A stretch of DNA of 64,000 nt, from assembly GCF_029931775.1 (NCBI RefSeq), contig NC_079323.1, forward strand, positions 903,001 through 967,000, given 5' to 3'. Made by a program: the position numbers and the translations under genes. The notes beneath the pieces were generated by a model. The model worked only from the letters and a program-made list of their open reading frames with translations. It made no database searches and had not been told where the DNA came from. Source of the DNA: Euleptes europaea. Taxonomy: Eukaryota > Chordata > Lepidosauria > Squamata > Sphaerodactylidae. Below, in pieces: positions 40,565 through 50,975 of this stretch (position 1 is its first letter; each line of letters opens with the position of its first letter).

Positions 40565-41228
40565 AGTCATAGAATCATAGAGTTGGAAGGGACCACTGGG
40601 GTATCTAGTCCAACCCACCTGCACAATGCAGGAAATTCACAACTACCTCCCTCCCACACACACTTCCGTGACCCCTACTCCATGCCCAGAAAACGGGGCG
40701 GGGGGACCTCCAGGATCTCTGGCCAATTTGGCCTGGAGGAAAATTGCTTCTTGACCCCAAAGTAGTGATTGGCACTACCCTAGGCATGCAAGAAAGGGCC
40801 ACGAGAGCCAAACACTGATGCAAACCTTCCTGCCCTCCCTCTCAAGATCTGCCAAAAGTCATAGAATCAGCATTGCTGACTAGGATTGCCAACCTCCAGG
40901 TAGTAGCTGGAGACCTCCTGCTATTACATCTGATCTCCAGACTCCATCCGATACAGATCAGTTCCCCTGGAGAAAATGGCCATTTTGGCCATTGGACTCA
41001 TGGCATTGAAATCCCTCCCCAAACCCCGCCCTCCTCAGGCTCTGCCCCAAAAACCTCCCACCAGTGGCGAAGGGGGACCTGGCAACCCTATTGCTGACAG
41101 ATGGCCATCTAGCCTCTGCTTAAAAACCTCCAGTAAAGGAGAGCCCACCACCTCCCGAGGAAGCCTCTTTCACTGAGGAACCGTTCTGACTGTCAGAAAA
41201 TTCTTCCTAATGTTTAGCCGAAAGCTTA
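40565..41228 (-). mobile_element. CR1 LINE 3' fragment split by a MITE
   Basis: Reversed CR1 3' end (agaatcatagagttggaagg) to about 40880, resuming at 41091 (ttgctgacagatggccatct) and running to the ttcttcctaatgtttagccg codons. The 210-bp gap is the MITE at 40881. Confidence 0.85.
40873..41098 (+). mobile_element. hAT-type MITE in CR1, 8-bp TSD
   Basis: Element 40881-41090 (TAGGATTGCC ... GGCAACCCTA). TSD TTGCTGAC at 40873-40880 and 41091-41098. The target is CR1, whose undisturbed copies (3785, 37555) read cattgctgacagatgg, proving that the repeat is a duplication made by insertion. Confidence 0.9.
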
Positions 41229-42742
41229 CTATTGTTTGGGTGTATGAATATTTGATTTCAGTCCTTTTTAGTAAATGCTATACTTTCATTGAATGTTTTA
41301 CAGCAAGGTTCACAAGGAACAGAATTGACGCCTTACATTATACCATCAACCAGGAGTCTGCATTCGAATCGAAACCCCAGTTTGGGAGGATGGCTGTTGA
41401 TAATTGCAGGCTTTAGGTTGTTACGCCCAGGAACCAGGGATGTGGTTTCCACATCCCCCAGACCGAAGGTGACGCAGGGGTGATTCTGACCCTCTATATA
41501 TCGGGGCATTCTCTGTCCCTGCTCCATCCCATGACCGGGGCTGTGCGGAGATCCAACTCTTCTTCTTCTTCATACATGCCAGGAGCAGAACCCAGATCCT
41601 GGTGGCTGAGGTATCCCTTCTTCTACCTGAATATGTGCTTGTGAGGGTGGAATAGGTATGTTATTTGGCACAAGTGTTTCTTTCTGGGCTGGTTTTCAAT
41701 CCCAAAATCATTAGTATCAAAGCATCTTGTAGCTGTGTTTTGATTATACCATCACTTGCTTGCCTACCATGCATGTTTCCCTGTAGCTGTGAGCTCATCT
41801 TAGATTCAGCTCTGATTGCATAAGGTTTTTCTTTAATCACTGATAGCTAATTAAAACAGTTACAAAGAGATTCTTTTGCTTTTTAATAGAGATTAAGAAT
41901 TCAGTCTTCTTATCTTGTTTTAGAAAAAGTTAACGAGCACATATCAGATCTACTCTTAGATGCACCTGTTTGATTATCTAATCAATAGTTAAGAACCAAT
42001 CATTTATCTAGATAGTAATCACATGTCTAATTTAGAAAAGATTTGTCATAAAATAAGGCCGATATTTTTGTGATAAGCAAATCAGATTTCTCTGGATGGA
42101 GCTCTCAGAAGGAACTAGGTGAGATTTCTATCTGTGTTTGTGTGATTTGGGTTTACAGAAATATTTCTAAAAGCAATTGAAGACAATAGCCTGAAAGCTG
42201 GTTTGCTTTAAAAGTTTACTTTAATATGTTTGAGACATGCTAGGAGGTTTGATAATTCGGCACTTGTTTTTGCAGTAGCTACAAGGTTGATTTTCACATG
42301 TTTGTATTTTCTAACATCTTGCCTAATAAAGAGAACAATTTCTTTTTCCAATAAAAAATAAACTCTCTGTAGGTCTCCTACCTGGTTTTCTGGTCTTAGT
42401 TCAAAGAACAGAACTCACCATTAATCTGTATTATCAGAAATTAAAGATGCAAGACAACTTTATCAGATAGGTCCTGGAGATATCTGATTCTAAATGTTTT
42501 CATAGATCAATTCTTCTAGAACTATTTAGTCCAGATTTCCTAACTACCCATGCATGTATTTCAGCTACTGTTTAGTTATTCAATAAGATAGGGAAAAATC
42601 TATGGAAGTGAGATTCTAGTTTAGGAGTAGCAAAGAGAATTGCTTCCCGTGTCCTGGACAGAATGCGTTTGGGGGGGGGGGGCTACTGACCTTGAACACA
42701 AATCTTTGTCCTTAAAAGTTTTGTTTTGTTTTGTTTGAAAAC
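41229..42742. other. AT-rich OR upstream region
   Basis: No repeat recognised. A TATA-like ctctatatatcggg occurs at about 41492, and an AG/GTGAG donor-like site at 42117-42123 (aactag then gtgaga). Either could belong to the 5' exon of the OR at 42748, but this is weak. A G run lies at 42668-42680. Confidence 0.3.
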
Positions 42743-42744
42743 AG
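42743..42744 (+). promoter_or_regulatory. Likely splice acceptor AG just before OR ATG
   Basis: (tttgt)n-rich pyrimidine tract, then gaaaacag followed 3 bases later by ATG. A 5' UTR exon could join here. Confidence 0.45.
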
Positions 42745-42747
42745 AAG

Positions 42748-43710
42748 ATGTATCTTCCCCAAATGGTTTTGGACACCAACTCCAGCCCATCTACATTCCT
42801 CTTAATCGGCATTCCTGGGCTCGAATCAGCCCATCCTTGGTTGGGCCTCCCCTTCTGCATTATGTATATTGTGGCACTTCTAGGAAACTCTGCCCTCCTG
42901 CTTGCCATCCGACTAGACCACACCCTGCACAGCCCCATGTTTTATTTCCTGAGCATGCTGGGAGTTATCGACCTGGTCATGGCTACTTCTACAGTACCGA
43001 AAATGCTTGACATCTTCTGGAAGGGCTCTCCAAAGATTGGCTTTAATGCCTGTTTCATCCAAATGTTCCTTATTCATTCCATTACAGCTATGGAATCAGG
43101 GGTCTTGTTGGCCATGGCCTTTGATCGATATGTTGCCATCGGCCACCCGTTGAGATACGAGACAATCTTAACACCCCAAAGGGTGGCCCAGATAGGCCTG
43201 GCTATTCTGATGAGAGGGATATTTTTCATGGTGCCTTTAATCTGGATGGTGAGCAGCTTGCCATACTGTGCTTCCAGATGGGTCCCTCATTCCTACTGTG
43301 AGCACATGGCGGTTGCAAAACTGGCCTGTGTGAATTCTACAGCCAGCCACATCTACATTATGGCGGGGTCCACCCTGATCGTGGGGAGCGACACAGCATT
43401 CATTGTTATTTCTTATGGGCTGGTGCTCAGAGCCGTGAGGAAGCTGAGCAAAAAGGCAGAGCAGTGCAAGGCCTTCAGCACGTGCAGTTCCCATATTTGT
43501 GTGATGTTGCTGTATTACCTCCCCGGGATGGCCTCCATTTACATCCAGGGCTTTCCTCAGGGCACACAGCCTCACATCCAAGTCCTGCTGGCAAATCTCT
43601 ATCTCAGCCTCCCGCCCATGTTGAACCCAATCATTTACAGCATCCGAATGAAACAGGTGCGCAAAGCGCTCTGCAGGGTATTTCTTTTTCTTAAGGGTCC
43701 AGTTGGGTGA
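42748..43710 (+). CDS. Class I olfactory receptor, OR52/56-like
   Basis: An intact 320-residue odorant receptor. NSS glycosylation site at 11-13, FLLIGIPGLESAHPWLGLP before TM1, PMFYFLSMLGVIDLVMA in TM2, DRY at 126-128 (AFDRYVAIGHPLRY, with Gly in place of the usual Cys), [17 protein letters not shown] in ECL2, [18 protein letters not shown] in TM6 and [20 protein letters not shown] at the end. Two ATGs are possible (residues 1 and 6); I keep the first because an acceptor-like AG lies immediately upstream. The stop codon TGA at 43708-43710 is part of the 8-bp sequence duplicated by the MITE that follows, so the 3' UTR begins almost at once with a transposon. Confidence 0.94.
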   Translation: MYLPQMVLDTNSSPSTFLLIGIPGLESAHPWLGLPFCIMYIVALLGNSALLLAIRLDHTLHSPMFYFLSMLGVIDLVMATSTVPKMLDIFWKGSPKIGFNACFIQMFLIHSITAMESGVLLAMAFDRYVAIGHPLRYETILTPQRVAQIGLAILMRGIFFMVPLIWMVSSLPYCASRWVPHSYCEHMAVAKLACVNSTASHIYIMAGSTLIVGSDTAFIVISYGLVLRAVRKLSKKAEQCKAFSTCSSHICVMLLYYLPGMASIYIQGFPQGTQPHIQVLLANLYLSLPPMLNPIIYSIRMKQVRKALCRVFLFLKGPVG

Positions 43711-43715
43711 CCAAA

Positions 43716-43924
43716 TAGGGTTGCCAACCTCCAGGTACTAGCTGGAGATCTCCTGCTATTACAACTTATCTCCAGCCAATAGAGAACAGTGCCCCTGGAG
43801 AAAATGGCCGCTTTGGCCAATGGACTCTATGGCATTGAAGTCCCTCCCCTCCCCAAACCCCACCCTCCTCAGGCTCTGCCCCAAAAAACCCCTGCCGGTG
43901 GCAAAGAGGGACCTGGCAACCCTA
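43716..43924 (+). mobile_element. hAT-type MITE directly after OR stop codon
   Basis: TAGGGTTGCC ... GGCAACCCTA, about 208 bp. The left flank TGACCAAA (43708-43715) recurs as TAACCAAA to the right of the second MITE (44146-44153), not to the right of this one. Confidence 0.8.
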
Positions 43925-43947
43925 CATGGTGGGCACAGCCTACTACT

Positions 43948-44145
43948 AAGGTTGCCAACCTCCAGGTACTAACTGAAGATCTCCTGCTATTACAACTGAT
44001 CTCCAGCCGACAGAGACCAGTGCACCTGGAGAAAATGGCCGCTTTGGCCATTGGACTCTATGGCATCCCTCCCCTCCCAAAACCCTCCCCTCCTCAGGGT
44101 CTGCCCCAAAAACCTCCCACTGCGAAGAGGGACCTGGCAATGCTA
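43948..44145 (+). mobile_element. hAT-type MITE, second of a tandem pair
   Basis: TAAGGTTGCC ... GGCAATGCTA. Same orientation as the first, separated by 23 bases. The outer flanks of the pair match 7 of 8. Confidence 0.78.
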
Positions 44146-44157
44146 TAACCAAATGAT

Positions 44158-44718
44158 GGAACGGTGTTCCCCCAAGACCCGTGTGGAATTGAAAGTGATA
44201 GTGGCAGGGGGGGAAATCATAACTCATGACTCCAATATTACAGCAATTGTACTGGCTTCTGATCCACTCCTGAGCCCAATTCAAACTGTTGGTTTTGACC
44301 TTTAAAGCCCTACATGGCTTGGGACCGGGGTATCTGAAGGACCACCCTCTCCCATATGTCCCTGCCCAGGAATGAAGATCACAGGGAGAGGCCCTTCCAC
44401 CAATCAAAGAAGCTCATCAGGTGGGCATACAAGAGAGGGGTTTTTCAGTGGCAGCCCCACAATTATGGAACACCCCCCATAATTGCATAGAAAAACCAAC
44501 TCTTCTTCTTCCTCCCCAGCAAGGTGCACCCAGCCCCTACACTCTTGGTCTAGAATGTTTTATTCAGGACCGCATTCGGTTAGGTCTTAGTTATGCCTAC
44601 CTGTGATTTCAACTTGTGGTTTTTATTTGTATTTTATTGTGTGTGTGTTTATTGTAAGCTGCTGTGAGTTTCTGTAATGGTAGAAAGACGGCTAATAAAT
44701 GTTTTCAATAAATAAATA
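44158..44718 (+). mobile_element. L2 LINE 3' fragment
   Basis: actggcttctgatccactcc, gttttgacctttaaagccct and acatggcttgggaccggggt are L2 C-terminal coding motifs, ending in an (aaat)n tail at about 44695-44718. Confidence 0.75.
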
Positions 44719-44849
44719 ACTTTATTTGACATTTCTCATCATCATCCTCAATATGATCATTCGTTTTAGAGTGCAAGTGGAATTTCAATTGTTCACATGC
44801 AGAACCACCATTACTGCCTTTTAGTGTGTGTTTTAATCATTGTCCTACT

Positions 44850-45917
44850 AATGTAAATAGAGTTGTGCATATCAATATAACCGAACTGAAAATAAACCTG
44901 AAATTAGCCATTTCGGCAATATTCGGTTTTTGGTTTTACCAAATGCCAAAACCTGGGAAGCTTCCTGAAGCCGAATAGACAATTCCCGAAAAAGCCAAAA
45001 AAATATTCAGCTTTTTCGGGTTTGGCTATTTGCCTTTGCTCAGATGCATGGCTCTGTGCTTTCTCTCATTTTGCTATCTTTTTTTGACAGGTTCTGTTAG
45101 GGCCCCATAGTTGGGGCCCTTTTGAGGTAGGGGTTGTATAATCGGAGCCAATTAGGCTGATCTACACTTAAAAAGATGCGGGCAGGGCTTGCCCAGTCCC
45201 GTCCAGAGGGATCTACCCTCCAACTAAAAAACGCCAGCTTCTACAATTACTTATTGGGCTTCTGAAGAAGACTCCTCACCTGCGCAGTTGAGCAATCTTC
45301 TTCACAACAGCTGCCTCAGTCATGACTTCAGTAGGCTCCAATATTAAAAAAAACCTTGAAAACCTGCTCTCAAACTGAAGGTTGCCCTGAGCAGAGGCTT
45401 CATTTCCCTGCACCGTGACCATCTCTGGAAATCAGATTTTTGATGACTATAATAAAAGACTGTTCACAAGATGTCATTTGCCACCAAAAGAAATGTTTTC
45501 CATTCCTTATTTTTCTTGCATTTAAGCCTTTTCCCTCAGTTTGGAAGCTAGTTTGCATGGACATCAAGTTATGCACCCCAGATACAAAGGGAGCCCCCAG
45601 ACTTTGAGGTGCCAGCCTGCCAATCAGCTTTTTGCCAGGCTTGGCAATGCTGAACTTCTGAACCTGAAAACCGATGGACAGCTTGGCTTGTAAATGCCTG
45701 GAGGATGGGGGTGACCCCTTTGCTGGCCCATAAAATTGGACCCCCTGTCCCAAAGTTCACCAAACTTTGGTGACCATCTAAAAAGAGTCCCTTGCAGCCA
45801 CACTGAAAATTTGGTGTCCCTATCTCCAAAAATGCCCCAACAGGAGCTCCGAAAAAAATCCCCACAGACTACAATGGACCAAAAAAAATAATTTTTTTGC
45901 ACAGCCCTAAATGTAAA
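44850..45917. mobile_element. Non-autonomous hAT element, ~1.05 kb, 8-bp TSD
   Basis: The element at 44858-45909 has imperfect terminal inverted repeats TAGAGTTGTGCA and TGCACAGCCCTA, with exact TSD AATGTAAA at 44850-44857 and 45910-45917. The interior has a repeated Phe/Ser-poor AT-rich start (attcggtttttggtttta) and no transposase frame. A 98-codon frame at 45569-45865 (minus) has no known motif. A related fragment sits at 6895. Confidence 0.85.
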
Positions 45918-45994
45918 TGTATAGCCCAGGAAGACAAGGAACTTTTTTTTGAGTTTGGCTTAAGAGAAAGGCACTAACATTCAATTACAGTTTT

Positions 45995-46440
45995 CATAGG
46001 TCATAGAATCATAGAGATGGAAGGACCCATAAAGGCCATCTAGTCCAACACCCTGCTCAGTGCAGGATCAGCTTAGACCATCTGTGACAAGTGCTTGTCC
46101 AGCCTCTGCTTGAAGATTGCCAGAGAGGGGGAGCTCACCCACCTTCCCAGGCAGCCGATTCCTCTGCTGAATTACTCTTACAGCACTATTCCGCCTCCTC
46201 TTCGACCTATTCGGTTTGTCTTGAACAACTCATATTCATCCACTACTATGTTCCAGCCATGGGAATCACCCCACCAAGTCTCTGTAATGCCTACCAAATC
46301 ATATCCCTCTGTCTGCATTAGAAGCTCAAGCTCTTCTTTCTTATTGATTAAGCTTTGGGCATTGGTACACAGGCACCTGAACCTCCACACCTTCAGTTCT
46401 GTTTGATCTGGCCCTCCCAGGTGGGCCTCTGCTATTTGCT
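45995..46440 (-). mobile_element. CR1 LINE with 3' end joined to endonuclease domain
   Basis: 45995-46180 is the reversed CR1 3' end (catagaatcatagagatgga ... cagccgattcctctgctgaa). 46178-46430 encodes, in the same orientation, the CR1 N-terminal endonuclease (NAQSLINKKEELELL, GITETWWGDSHGWN, GRRGGGIVL). The whole reverse transcriptase in between is missing, so it is an internally deleted copy. Confidence 0.82.
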
Positions 46441-47051
46441 TAGAATTCTCTTGGTAACTCTTATTAGCTCTCTTCCCTGTCTGTGTGTTTTTATGTGTTT
46501 ATATTACATTTTATTTAATTAATTTAATTTGTGTTCCTCTCTTATGCCAAAGGTGGGCCTGCTAAGTTATCAGTGGAAACAAACCTAGAACAATTTCTAT
46601 CAGACAAAAATAATTTATTAATTCCTCTTTTTTAACCATATTCTATATAAATATAAGACACTTAAAAAGTTGCAGCACACTAAAATTAGAATAAAGATCA
46701 ATTTCTGGTGTTTCTCACATGAAATGCAGCAAGAGACGGGCTAAACAGCATAGATAGAAGGTAAGATGCCGGAAGGGTATATTGTGGTATGTGGGGGTGC
46801 TCAGACCGCGTATGGATTGGCCAATGTACATTGTAAGCATATTTAAATGTGACAGGGAGCACATGGACCATGTACACAGGGAACCATTGTCCAAATCTCC
46901 CATATTATATTGTTAAGGCTTTCAGTATCTTCATTCAGTTATGAAAACCCTTCTAACTGAGTAATTCCTTCACACCTCTGGTAGAGTGCTTATGTTTACA
47001 CTTGAGTCATTAAAAGAAACATAAATCTCATGCACAAAGCAGCGGGAAGGT
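46441..47051. other. OR 3' flank, no recognised feature
   Basis: The first bases may still be CR1 5' sequence. The rest is unassigned. Confidence 0.3.
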
Positions 47052-48014
47052 TTATACAAGGTTCTTGGCTGCTCCTCTGCCCAAGGACCACATCTTCGCC
47101 AGCCTCCTTCGGATCTCTTTGGTCTGGACTGCGTAGACTATGGGGTTCAAGACAGGCGGAATGATGAGGTAGAAGTTGGCCAGGAGGATATGAGCTGGGG
47201 GCGGCACGTTGTGGCCAAACCGATGAGTCAGGGAGGAAACTGCAATAGGGATGTAGAAGGCCAAGATGGCACAGATGTGTGAGGAGCATGTGCTGAAGGC
47301 CTTACGACGGGCCTCCACGGTAGCCAAGTTCATCACTGCCTGGAAGATGAGAAAATAGGACAATCCAATGCAGAGAGAGTCAATGATGAGCACCAAGAAA
47401 CCAATTATCATTCCATACAGGTTACTGCTGGAAATGTCCTCACAGGAAAGCATCACCACAGCCATGTGCTCACAATAGGAATGCACAATGACGTTGGTGT
47501 GGAAGTCCGTGTACTGCCTGGCAAGCAGGGGCAGCGGACAGATATAGAGGAAGCCCCGCAGGGTGGCCGCCAGCCCAATCTTGGCAACGATGGGATGCGT
47601 CAAGATAGTCTTGTGTCTCAGAGGGGCACAAATGGCAATGTATCGGTCGAAAGCCATGGCGAGAAAGATCCCCGATTCAATGGTGGCAAAGGAGTGGATG
47701 ATGAACATCTGCAGCAGGCACATGTGGAAGCCGATCTCTCTGCTGCCCAGCCAGAAGATGCTGAGCAAATTGGGCATGGTGGAGGAGGAGAGGACCAAGT
47801 CGATGACGGCCAGCATGGAGAGAAAGAGGTACATGGGCTCGTGGAGGCTGGCCTCGGTCTTGACGATGAAGAGGATGGTGCCATTCCCCACAACAGCAAT
47901 GACGTACAGGAAGCAGAAGGGGATGGAGAACCAGATGTGGGCTGCCTCCAGCTGTGGGATGCCGGTGAGGAAGAAGGTGGAGGGGCTGAAGCATGCATTG
48001 TAGGACTTCGGCAT
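47052..48014 (-). CDS. Class I olfactory receptor, OR52-like
   Basis: An intact odorant receptor of 320 residues. I take the ATG at 48014 ([20 protein letters not shown]). The open frame runs 18 bases further upstream but only to a TTG, and a textbook acceptor (tttctcttgcag on the minus strand, AG at 48027-48028) lies 12 bases before this ATG. Motifs: [80 protein letters not shown] and [19 protein letters not shown]. The TM7 stretch [13 protein letters not shown] is typical for family 52. No damage seen. Confidence 0.94.
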   Translation of the reverse strand: MPKSYNACFSPSTFFLTGIPQLEAAHIWFSIPFCFLYVIAVVGNGTILFIVKTEASLHEPMYLFLSMLAVIDLVLSSSTMPNLLSIFWLGSREIGFHMCLLQMFIIHSFATIESGIFLAMAFDRYIAICAPLRHKTILTHPIVAKIGLAATLRGFLYICPLPLLARQYTDFHTNVIVHSYCEHMAVVMLSCEDISSSNLYGMIIGFLVLIIDSLCIGLSYFLIFQAVMNLATVEARRKAFSTCSSHICAILAFYIPIAVSSLTHRFGHNVPPPAHILLANFYLIIPPVLNPIVYAVQTKEIRRRLAKMWSLGRGAAKNLV

Positions 48015-48119
48015 CCTGTCGGCACTCTGCAAGAGAAAGCACTACAAGATACGGGGGGGGGGGAATTGCCAGTGGGGGGAATCCTTCAAGTCCTTTACAC
48101 TTCAGTGATATATGTCTTA

Positions 48120-48870
48120 GTAGACCAAACACTGAACATGAGTCAGCAGTGTGATGAAGTAGCTAAAAAGGCAAATGCGATCTTGGGCTGCATCAACAGA
48201 AGTATAGTGTCCAGATCACGCAAAGTGATAGTATCGCTTTACTCTGCTCTGGTTAGACCTCACCTAGAGTACTGTGTTCAGTTCTGGGCACCACAATTTC
48301 AGAAAGATGTAAACAAGCTGGAACGTGTCCAGAGGAGGGCAACAAAGATGGTGAGGGGTCTGGAGACCAAGTCCCATGAGGAAAGGTTGAAGGAACTAGG
48401 TATGTTTAGCCTGAAGAGGAGAAGACTGAGAGGGGATAGGATAACCGTCTTCAAGTACTTGAAGGGCTGTCATAGAGAGAAGGGTGCCGAGTTGTTTTCT
48501 GTTGCTCCAGAAAGTCGGACCAGAATCAACGGGTTGAAATTAAATCAAAAGAGTTTCTGTCTAGACATTAGGAAGAAATTTCTAACAGTTAGAGCGGTTC
48601 CTCAGTGGAACAGGCTTCCTCGGGAGGTGGTGGGCTCTCCTTCCCTGGAGGTTTTTAAGCAGAGGCTAGATGGTCATCTGACAGCAATGCTGATTCTGTG
48701 ACCTTAGGCAGATGATGAGAGGGAGGGCATCTTGGCCATCTTCTGGGCATGAAGTAGGGAGCACTGGGGATGTGGGGGGGGGGAAGGTAGTTTGGAATTT
48801 TCTGCATTGTGCAGGGGGTTGGACTAGATGACCCTAGTAGTCCCAACTCTATGATTCTAGGATTCTATGT
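48120..48870 (+). mobile_element. CR1 LINE 3' fragment, long open tail
   Basis: The encoded peptide contains [54 protein letters not shown] and [19 protein letters not shown] and ends [15 protein letters not shown], the intact CR1 RT C-terminus. The tail (ttggactagatgaccctagt ... attctaggattctatg) follows. About 190 codons remain open, so it is young relative to other CR1 here. The frame is open into the upstream OR 5' flank only by chance. Confidence 0.88.
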
Positions 48871-49059
48871 CCATCTAACAACATGATAATGAAGAGCAGT
48901 GCTATTATCTCCCTGTTGTAAATAGGAAAAAAGAGAGTTCAGGTTGTAGCAATGAGTACAGCACGTAAATTCATAGTGGACAGGGGTGAAGCTGGCCTTC
49001 TCGGCTCACCCTGAACTTCATTTATTTTATAGAATTCATATGCACAGCAATTCATATAC

Positions 49060-49190
49060 ACTAGATTCGAGATACAAAGGGAGCTTTGACTCTCCAAAGT
49101 TTATACCCTGAAAATCTTGTTGGTCTGTAAAAGTGCTCCTGGACTCAACTCTAACTCTTTTACAGAAGACCAACAGAGCTACCCTCTGAA
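49060..49190 (-). repeat. Short PLE-like family fragment
   Basis: gagctttgactctccaaagt, accctgaaaatcttgttggt, gtgctcctggactcaa, then aagaccaacagagctaccct. Same blocks as the copy at 2206 in the opposite direction. Confidence 0.6.
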
Positions 49191-49374
49191 ACTACACACA
49201 TAACAGTTCACAACAAAATATTTAGAATAAAACCCGTAAAGCCACTGTAAAACATTATAAATTTACGAAGAAAAGTAGCAGCATGAGTCGTTTACCAGCA
49301 AGGGGACCCTCTGTAATGGGAAGATCTGGGTCTTGAAGCCTTAAATCAGAAGCCCTCCACAGAAAAACTAAGCT

Positions 49375-49690
49375 GGACTCCCAAAAAGAACTAAGGGAGG
49401 AGGGAACTGGCTTATTCTCTGTTGCTTCAGAGACTAGGACACGGAGTAATGGATTTAAACTAAGAGAAAAGTGATTCCACCTAAACATTAGGAAGAACTT
49501 TCTGACTGTGAGGGCGGTTCGACGGTGGAATGCACTGCCTCAGAGGATGGTGGAGTCCCTGTTTTTGGAGGTCTTTAAGCAGAGGCTGGAGGGCCATCTG
49601 TAGGGAGTGCATTGATTGTGGGATCCTGCATGGCAGGGGGTTGGACTGGATGGCCCTTGTGGTCTCTTCCAACCTTGTGTGATTTTGTGA
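49375..49690 (+). mobile_element. CR1 LINE 3' end
   Basis: aacattaggaagaactttct, ctttaagcagaggctggagg and gggttggactggatggccct are CR1 tail motifs in sense orientation. Protein similarity is confined to the last codons. Confidence 0.75.
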
Positions 49691-50113
49691 TTTTGAGCAT
49701 CGAGGAGGGGAAAGTCTCATGTAATCTGGTGAGGGGGGGGACCTAGTGAAGAGGCCCCAGCACCTTGTTTCCACTAGACATAGAACCTGAAGCAGGACCT
49801 CACCGGAGCATCTCAAACAGTGGGAAGATTCACAAAAAAGCAGATGTTCCTTCAGGTACTTTGGAGCTAAACTGTGTGGGCCACCTTTAAAGGCCAAGAC
49901 CAGCCCAGAAATGAATGGATAACCAATATGAGTCATGGAGCAAAGATTTCTTACTCTCCCACCTGCTCATTCTGATGAGGCATTTGGACTAATTCCAGAC
50001 AGAGCAGCCCCTCTCTAAGCCACCACCTGAACCCTCTCTTGCTTCACAACTAAACCCTCTCTTTAATTTTTAGGGTCCGGAAGAAAACTTCCAACACAAA
50101 GGTAAGCCATACA
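49691..50113. other. No recognised feature
   Basis: Possibly an old LINE remnant (gtgtgggccacctttaaagg). Not assignable by eye. Confidence 0.3.
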
Positions 50114-50319
50114 TAGGGTTGCCATGCATACGGTTTGCCATTGGCGGGAGGTTTTTGGGGTGGAGCCTGAGGAGGGCGGAGTTTGGGGAGGGACTTCAAT
50201 GCCATAGAGTCCAATTGCCAAAGCAGTCATTTTTGTGCAGGTGAACTGATCTCTATCGGCTGGCGATCAGTTGTAATAGCAGGAGATCTTCTGCTATTAC
50301 CTGGAGGTTGGCAACCCTA
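50114..50319 (-). mobile_element. hAT-type MITE, reverse copy
   Basis: TAGGGTTGCC ... GGCAACCCTA with the family's interior (ggagggacttcaatgccata). No clean TSD. Confidence 0.75.
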
Positions 50320-50331
50320 TGGCCATGCATC

Positions 50332-50462
50332 TAGGGTTGCCATGACATCTCTGGGTTGGTAAATACCTGGAGATTTTGGGGGTGGAGTCTGAGGAGGGCA
50401 GGGTTTGGGGAGGGGAGGGGAGGGGAAGGACTTCAATGCCATAGAGTCCAATTGCCAAATCT
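50332..50462 (-). mobile_element. hAT-type MITE, truncated reverse copy
   Basis: ctagggttgccatgacatct to catagagtccaattgccaaa; the other end is missing. Confidence 0.65.
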
Positions 50463-50847
50463 CTGCACCTTGGGGAAGTTTGCTTATCCACTAGCCCAGC
50501 TGGACTCCTCATCTGCTACTTCAGAGAACATCCAGGACCCAGTGACCCTCACTTGGTCTGAGTCTGGGAAGATCTCCTGGTCAAGCTCTCTTCTTAAGTA
50601 GCTAGATAGGGGAGCTAAGGTTGGGCAGCCCAAACCCCACAGGTAGCATGTTCAGAGTTGCAAGACAACTGCAGTGCTCCTGATGCAAGGTGACCTTAGG
50701 TAGTCCTTTTGTAGATGCAGCAGAAGTCCAAATGTTGCACAAAACATGGAACACCCTCCAGACATTCCTGCATAACTACAGCACAGCAACTGCCCAGAGT
50801 GGTCAAGCATGTCCCATTATGAAGTACTTAGCACAGTGGCTAATAAT
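50463..50847. other. No recognised feature
   Basis: Unassigned unique sequence. Confidence 0.3.
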
Positions 50848-50975
50848 CCAGTGTGGTGTAGTGGTTAGAGTGCTGGGCTAGGCTGGGGCCGGCCCACCTT
50901 CCAGTTCCCTCTGGCCATGGAGTCCGTAGGCCAGTCATTCTCTCTCAGCCTGATCAACGTACCAGATGTGTTGTG
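50848..50975 (+). repeat. tRNA-derived SINE (B/E-like) head
   Basis: ccagtgtggtgtagtggtta, then gggccggcccaccttccagt-like sequence and gccagtcattctctctcag. A variant copy. Confidence 0.55.

Noticed and set aside
41400-41580. TATA-like sequence and possible LTR
   Set aside because: No matching second end, TSD or known LTR sequence could be found around it.
47466-48701. 411-codon plus-strand frame
   Set aside because: Chance fusion: antisense of the OR joined to the CR1 tail. Only the CR1 part (from about 48120) is meaningful.
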